DNA of 64,000 nucleotides. It comes from Bacteroidota bacterium. GTDB lineage: Bacteria; Bacteroidota; Bacteroidia; Chitinophagales; JADJOU01. A model generated the notes under the pieces. The model was not told the origin of the DNA. It was given only the letters and a program-made list of their open reading frames with translations, and did not search any database. The stretch spans positions 32,365 through 96,364 of the forward strand of contig JADJOU010000019.1 of assembly GCA_016713645.1 (NCBI GenBank). Direction: 5' to 3'. Position numbers and translations under genes: made by a program. Positions 59,682 to 64,000 of the stretch are shown one piece after another (positions within the stretch are counted from its first letter, which is position 1; every line of letters starts with the position of its first letter).

Positions 59682-60509
59682 ATGTTTGAATTTATCAAAA
59701 AGAAAATTGAAAAGATAAAATCCAAGCGCTCGCTGCATGAGTATGGGTTTGAAATCAATACTTTCACATTGGCCAGCGAAGGGAAAATTGACTATGCGCA
59801 ATGGTTGCATCCATATGAATCAAAGAAGGAGATCACAGAAGAAATGGTTCAATTCTATGCATCATTTGCACCAAAGGGCAGTATGATTATTGATATTGGT
59901 GCACATACGGGAGATACCGCAGTTCCCATGGCAATTGCTGTAGGAAAAACAGGCTCAGTTTTGGCATTAGAGCCCAACCCCTATGTGTTTAAGATTCTCG
60001 TCGAGAATGCTTCGCTCAATGCAGATAAGACGAATATCATCCCGCTAAATTTTGCTGCTACAGATGAAGACGGAAGTTTTGAATTCAATTATTCAGATGC
60101 CTCATTTTGCAATGGTGGATTTCTTCAAAAAATTGAAAATAAAAATCACGAACATAAATACACCTTGCAAGTTCAGGGCAAGAATTTTCAGCACTATCTC
60201 GAGAAGCATTACAAAGATCAGCTAGCGAGCTTAAGTCTTGTAAAAGTAGATGCAGAGGGCTATGATAAGAATATTCTCAGAAGTATTCGTCCAATTTTAG
60301 CACAATACCAACCCCATATTATTTCTGAATGCAATCAAAACCTCACACCTGGTGAGCGGGCTGAGTTATTTGATCTTATAAACGGCTTGGGGTATGATAT
60401 ATTCAAACTAGATGGGTTTGAAGACGCCAAAGCCAAAACGCTTATTTCTCGTGCTTCACAAATGAATCAATGGAGGCATTTTGATTTGGTGGCAATTGCT
60501 AAGAAATAA
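59682..60509 (+). CDS. FkbM-family SAM-dependent methyltransferase
   Basis: 275 residues. SAM motif I is MIIDIGAHTGDTAVPMAIAV, followed by SVLALEPNPYVFKILVENAS (acidic ribose contact), NIIPLNFAATDEDGSFEF, and LVKVDAEGYDKNILRSIRPI, a strong FkbM-domain signature. FkbM enzymes O-methylate sugars, polyketides or glycan chains. No glycan cluster is adjacent, so the substrate is unknown. The upstream gap of 274 bases (59408-59681) holds no recognisable gene, repeat or clear promoter. Confidence 0.88.
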   Translation: MFEFIKKKIEKIKSKRSLHEYGFEINTFTLASEGKIDYAQWLHPYESKKEITEEMVQFYASFAPKGSMIIDIGAHTGDTAVPMAIAVGKTGSVLALEPNPYVFKILVENASLNADKTNIIPLNFAATDEDGSFEFNYSDASFCNGGFLQKIENKNHEHKYTLQVQGKNFQHYLEKHYKDQLASLSLVKVDAEGYDKNILRSIRPILAQYQPHIISECNQNLTPGERAELFDLINGLGYDIFKLDGFEDAKAKTLISRASQMNQWRHFDLVAIAKK

Positions 60510-60559
60510 ACAGTTAGAAAACTCATAAGGGAATCTAAGTTGTACACAAATCCATTGGC

Positions 60560-61375
60560 TTAAATAGAGACATTGAATTCTCTCAAGGCATTGTTGAGAG
60601 AGGTCTTTTTATCGGTGCTCTCCTTTCGCTTTCCTATTATGAGTGCACAAGAAACTTGGTATTCACCCGCTGGAAATTTCTTGGGATAAGTTCCGGGAAT
60701 TACGACAGAGCGCTCTGGAACATAACCCTGGTATTCGATTGGACTTTCACCTGATACATCGATGATTTTAGTCGACGCTGTCAAGACTACATTCGCACCC
60801 AACACAGCTTCACTTCCAATGCGAACGCCTTCGACCACGATACATCTTGAGCCGATAAACGCATTGTCTTCTATGATTACTGGAGCCGCCTGAACTGGTT
60901 CTAAAACGCCACCTATACCGACACCACCGCTGAGGTGAACATTCTTGCCGATTTGCGCACATGAGCCAACTGTCGCCCAGGTATCCACCATCGTGCCCTC
61001 ATCGACATACGCGCCGATATTGGTATAAGAAGGCATCAAGATGACATTCTTGGCGATAAATGCGCCATATCTCGCTACTGCATTGGGAACTACTCGAACG
61101 CCTTTCTCTTTAAAATTCGTTTTGAGTGGAATTTTATCGTGAAATTCAAATGGGGTGCATTCGATGGTATGCATTGGCATGACAGGAAAATAAAGCAATA
61201 CCGCTTTCTTCAACCATTCATTCACCACCCAATTTCCATCTACTTTTTCCGCGATTCGAATTCTGCCCTCATCCAATTCGCCGATGAGGAATTTGATGGT
61301 TTCGATGGTCTCTTCATGGGTCAATAAGCTTCTGTCTTCCCAAGCCTTTTCGATAATTGTCTTATATATATTCAT
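60560..61375 (-). CDS. dapD: Tetrahydrodipicolinate N-succinyltransferase
   Basis: 271 residues, full length. Succinyl-CoA-dependent step of the lysine/diaminopimelate pathway. N-terminal helical domain with IIEKAWEDRSLL, then left-handed beta-helix hexapeptides: YVDEGTMVDTWATVGSCAQI, GKNVHLSGGVGIGGVLEPVQ, AAPVIIEDNAFIGSRCIVVE, GVRIGSEAVLGANVVLTAST. The C-terminal part has the binding strand IEYQGYVPERSVVIPGTYPK. It is 11 bases from the HMG-CoA lyase-like gene on the same strand. Confidence 0.95.
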   Translation of the reverse strand: MNIYKTIIEKAWEDRSLLTHEETIETIKFLIGELDEGRIRIAEKVDGNWVVNEWLKKAVLLYFPVMPMHTIECTPFEFHDKIPLKTNFKEKGVRVVPNAVARYGAFIAKNVILMPSYTNIGAYVDEGTMVDTWATVGSCAQIGKNVHLSGGVGIGGVLEPVQAAPVIIEDNAFIGSRCIVVEGVRIGSEAVLGANVVLTASTKIIDVSGESPIEYQGYVPERSVVIPGTYPKKFPAGEYQVSCALIIGKRKESTDKKTSLNNALREFNVSI

Positions 61376-61386
61376 AATATTGATAC

Positions 61387-62154
61387 TTATTTAGGAAATA
61401 TTTCTTTTGCTTTTCGGATGCTCTTTTCAAATTCATCCATATTAAAATCACTGGTCAATTTATCTTGGAAGAAGCTGATGAGGTTTTCTGTACTCATATT
61501 GCCCACCAAATCATCTGCTGCCATGGGACAGCCACCATATCCTCCAATGGCGCTATCAAAGCGCATACAGCCATTTTCCATAGCCGCCTTCACTCGATCG
61601 TACCAATTATGCGGAGCGCTGTGCAAATGGGCACCAAATTCAACTTCAGGAAAAGTTGGGATGATTTTTTTGTACAAATACTCAATGGTCTTCGGTTCAG
61701 CTAGTCCAACCGTATCCGATAAGGAGAAGATGGAAATATTGTATTTCATCAATTTTTCGACCCATTGCAAGACAATATCGGGACTATAGGGATCATTGTA
61801 TGGATTCCCAAAGCCCATGGAGATATAGATTACGAGTTTTTTATTGGATTCAGTGCACATATTTTGAATCTCTCGCACTCTTTCCATGGATTCCTCGATG
61901 GAGGCGTTGGTATTGCGCTGTTGAAAGGTCTCTGAAATGGAAAACGGATAACCTAAATAATCGATTGCCTTGTAATTGCAAGCATGTATCGCGCCTTTTA
62001 AATTGGCGACTATGGCCAATAATTTGGTCTTAGAATCGCCTTTGTCTATTTGATCTATAACCTCAGCGGTATCAGCCATTTGCGGGATTGCCTTAGGAGA
62101 GACAAAACTGCCAAAGTGCATAGCATCGCGTGGGCATTCTATCAATTTGAGCAT
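61387..62154 (-). CDS. Hydroxymethylglutaryl-CoA lyase-like protein with an internal deletion
   Basis: 255 residues, shorter than the usual bacteroidete enzyme (about 285). TIM-barrel HMGL signature: CPRDAM with the catalytic Arg-Asp, FVSPKAIPQMADTAEVI, YLGYPFSISETFQQRNTNAS, and FGAHLHSAPHNW with the metal-ligating histidines. RFDSAIGGYGGCPMAADDLV holds the catalytic-loop Cys. CPRDAMH runs straight into FGSFVSPK, whereas family members have about 27 more residues in between (helix 1 and strand 2). The join is in frame. HMG-CoA lyase works in leucine and ketone metabolism; whether this copy is active is doubtful. Confidence 0.85.
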   Translation of the reverse strand: MLKLIECPRDAMHFGSFVSPKAIPQMADTAEVIDQIDKGDSKTKLLAIVANLKGAIHACNYKAIDYLGYPFSISETFQQRNTNASIEESMERVREIQNMCTESNKKLVIYISMGFGNPYNDPYSPDIVLQWVEKLMKYNISIFSLSDTVGLAEPKTIEYLYKKIIPTFPEVEFGAHLHSAPHNWYDRVKAAMENGCMRFDSAIGGYGGCPMAADDLVGNMSTENLISFFQDKLTSDFNMDEFEKSIRKAKEIFPK

Positions 62155-62345
62155 AGGGCAAAAATAGTATTTTATTGGGGGAGTGAATCGTTTTTTTGAT
62201 TAGAAACATTTCTATTTCAATCTCTGCAATAAAACAACTATTTTTAAATATTAGAATTGTTTGACTATTTTTTAATTACTTTTATTTAAAGTGCCTAAAA
62301 TGAATAAATATTTTACATAAATATTACTTAGAATTTAATCAATAT

Positions 62346-64000
62346 ATGTTTAATAAAATTTGTGCTGTTTTTCTTTTATCGTTTTTTTATTTTGAAACCC
62401 ATTCACAAGAATTGAAGTTTGAATGGAATAAAATAATTGGTCAGTATGGAAATTCTAATGGAATATCAATTCAAAGTGATAAAGAAGGATATATATATGC
62501 CAGTGGTACATTCATGGGAATCATCAATATTAATGGAAACATCCTATCAAGTGAAACTGGAAATGATGGATATTTATTTAAACTAGATACAACTGGTAAT
62601 TTAATTTGGTATAAACAATTTAAAGGGACTTCCAATATTAGTGTTAATTCAATTGCAATTGATTCGAATAATGATGTGATAATTACAGGGACATATCAAG
62701 CAAGTGTCAAATTTGATATAGAAATTAAAACAAATAACACTGATCTTATTAGAAGTACAAATGCATTTATTGCCAAATATAATTCAAATGGAAATTTAAT
62801 TTGGGCAAAAAATACTGGAGGTATAGCACAATCATTTAAAGCCGTTATAGATCAAAACAATGATATATTATTAACTGGTATGAGTATTGACATTCATTTA
62901 TTTGATACATCTATTAGTGTTTCAACACTAGATTCTGTCAAGAAATATCAACCCAAATCGGGCACCCCATATTGGGAATACTAGCACCCTACGAATGCAT
63001 TTATAGCTAAATATAATACACATGGAAATAAACTATGGATTAAAAAAATCGGTGGCCTGCCTTATGATATTATCGCTGATAGAAATAATAATATAATCAT
63101 AACTGGAACTTACAGGGATAGTATTTATTTCGATAGTTCACTATTAACGCGTATTGGAACAGAAACAGCATTTCTAGTACAATTCGATAAAAATGGACAA
63201 TTCAATTGGTCAAAAAACAGGGGGCACATCAAATTATAATACAGGGTATGGATTAGCTATTGATTCTTCTAATAATATTTATCAAACAGGTCAAATATCT
63301 GGTAGTAATTACGTTTTTAATAATCAGGTAGGGGATTGGTCAAATGGTACACCTGCTTTTTTATCAAAGTATGATGTAAAAGGTAATTTCATTTGGAATA
63401 AAATCATTGGGAATAGCATAGTTACTGGAAATGATGATCTCACTTTCAATACTGGGATTTCTTTAACAATTAATTATTCAAAAGAAATTCTTTTAACAGG
63501 TTACTTTAAAGACAATATAAATTTCAATTTTACACATATTAAATCTTATGGCGCACCTGATTTATTGTTTATGAAATTTAATTTGGATGGTGAAATATTG
63601 TCAGCCAATCAGTATTCATACTATGGATGGGTTGCAGGTTCAGATATTACTCTTGACAAAAATGAAAATGTATACATAACAGGACTTAATTCATTCGATT
63701 TATGGAGTCTTCCAAATTTTGGATTCATTGGTAAAATCGATAAATCTATCCCATTTAATTTCTTAAGTATTGATAATAATCATTCACAATTAGAATTCAC
63801 GCTCTCACCCAATCCATCTAATGGAATAGTAAATTTTGATTTTGGACAAAACAATGAAAAAAAAGAAATCGAAATCTATTCATCTATTGGTGAAAAGTTA
63901 TTCAAAAACATCATTTTCGACAAAAAGTTTTCAACAACTATTTTAGAAAATGGGGTTTACTATATTCAAATAAAAATCAACAATTTAATTTCAAACAAAA
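62346..64000 (+). CDS. T9SS-secreted propeller protein, interrupted and cut by the window end
   Basis: A signal peptide (about 1-20, ending THSQ) precedes SBBP-type repeats (GYIYASGTFMGIININGNIL, GYLFKLDTTGNLIWYKQF, DVIITGTYQAS, AFIAKYNSNGNLIWAKNT, ENVYITGLNSFD) that likely form a seven-bladed propeller. An in-frame TAG at 62982-62984 interrupts the frame, but the same frame resumes as TNAFIAKYNTHGNKLWIKKI. A second break near 63215 is a missing A in an A run (WSKNTGGTSNYNTGYG). The gene ends in a T9SS sorting domain (FTLSPNPSNGIVNFDF, IYSSIGEKLF, ENGVYYIQIKIN) and runs off the edge at 64000 without a stop. Codon and base composition is more AT-rich than its neighbours. Confidence 0.75.

Noticed and set aside
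62982..62984. Pyrrolysine or other recoding at TAG
   Set aside because: No recoding machinery or element is visible; the local sequence looks out of register and paired indels explain it better.

Overview
The window looks like a chromosomal segment of a Bacteroidetes bacterium, probably from an environmental lineage near Saprospiria/Chitinophagia (the placement below phylum is inference). The evidence is six secreted proteins or fragments ending in type IX secretion (T9SS) sorting domains with the xPNP core, a SusC/RagA-like TonB receptor with a carboxypeptidase-regulatory N-domain, an RpoD of about 280 residues, promoter -7 boxes of the TAnnTTTG type, and genes such as MnmD, MiaE and a bacteroidete-style HMG-CoA lyase. 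There are no rRNA genes, CRISPR arrays, transposases or phage genes.

Layout. 1-2.0 kb: GT-rich microrepeats, mnmA and a RelBE-like toxin-antitoxin pair. 2.2-17.1 kb: three large T9SS cargo proteins interleaved with a cystathionine gamma-synthase/lyase, a low-molecular-weight phosphatase, a glycosyltransferase, an ECF sigma factor and a small unknown protein. 17.2-21.3 kb: cysteine desulfurase, a MORN-like protein, tsaD, a tiny protein made of little more than a T9SS sorting domain, and miaE. 21.3-25.5 kb: two large blocks of nested palindromic repeats flanking a PKD-domain secreted protein. 25.5-31.7 kb: an ABM-fold enzyme, two tandemly duplicated secreted proteins of unknown function and a TonB receptor. 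31.9-43.7 kb: tRNA-Gln, pabB, a DUF4397 lipoprotein, a secreted protein with five internal repeats, a LuxC-like reductase, ddl, rpoD, a third repeat block, pdhB, a Bax-inhibitor-1 protein, rsmD and an Nramp-related transporter. 43.9-64 kb: ccmC-ccmB, mltD, gmk, lplA, ppa, ppk1, a 2-oxoacid dehydrogenase E2, mnmD, tamB, an FkbM methyltransferase, dapD, an HMG-CoA lyase with an internal deletion and a truncated T9SS protein.

Functional threads. tRNA modification is well represented: MnmA and MnmD act on the wobble U34 of tRNAs such as the encoded tRNA-Gln(TTG), the cysteine desulfurase could supply sulfur, and TsaD and MiaE modify position 37 in other tRNAs. T9SS cargo, TamB, the TonB receptor and MltD form a cell-envelope theme.

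Two cautions. About two dozen single-base frameshifts interrupt otherwise good genes, mostly as missing bases and often in short A runs. I read these as uncorrected sequencing or assembly errors, and joined gene calls are given with the break positions. The most unusual feature is the modular repeat family: a 17-bp inverted-repeat arm (GCCACGAATGCACGAAT) that can carry a 23-25 bp mini-hairpin insert at the same internal site on one or both arms, in mirror-image orientation.
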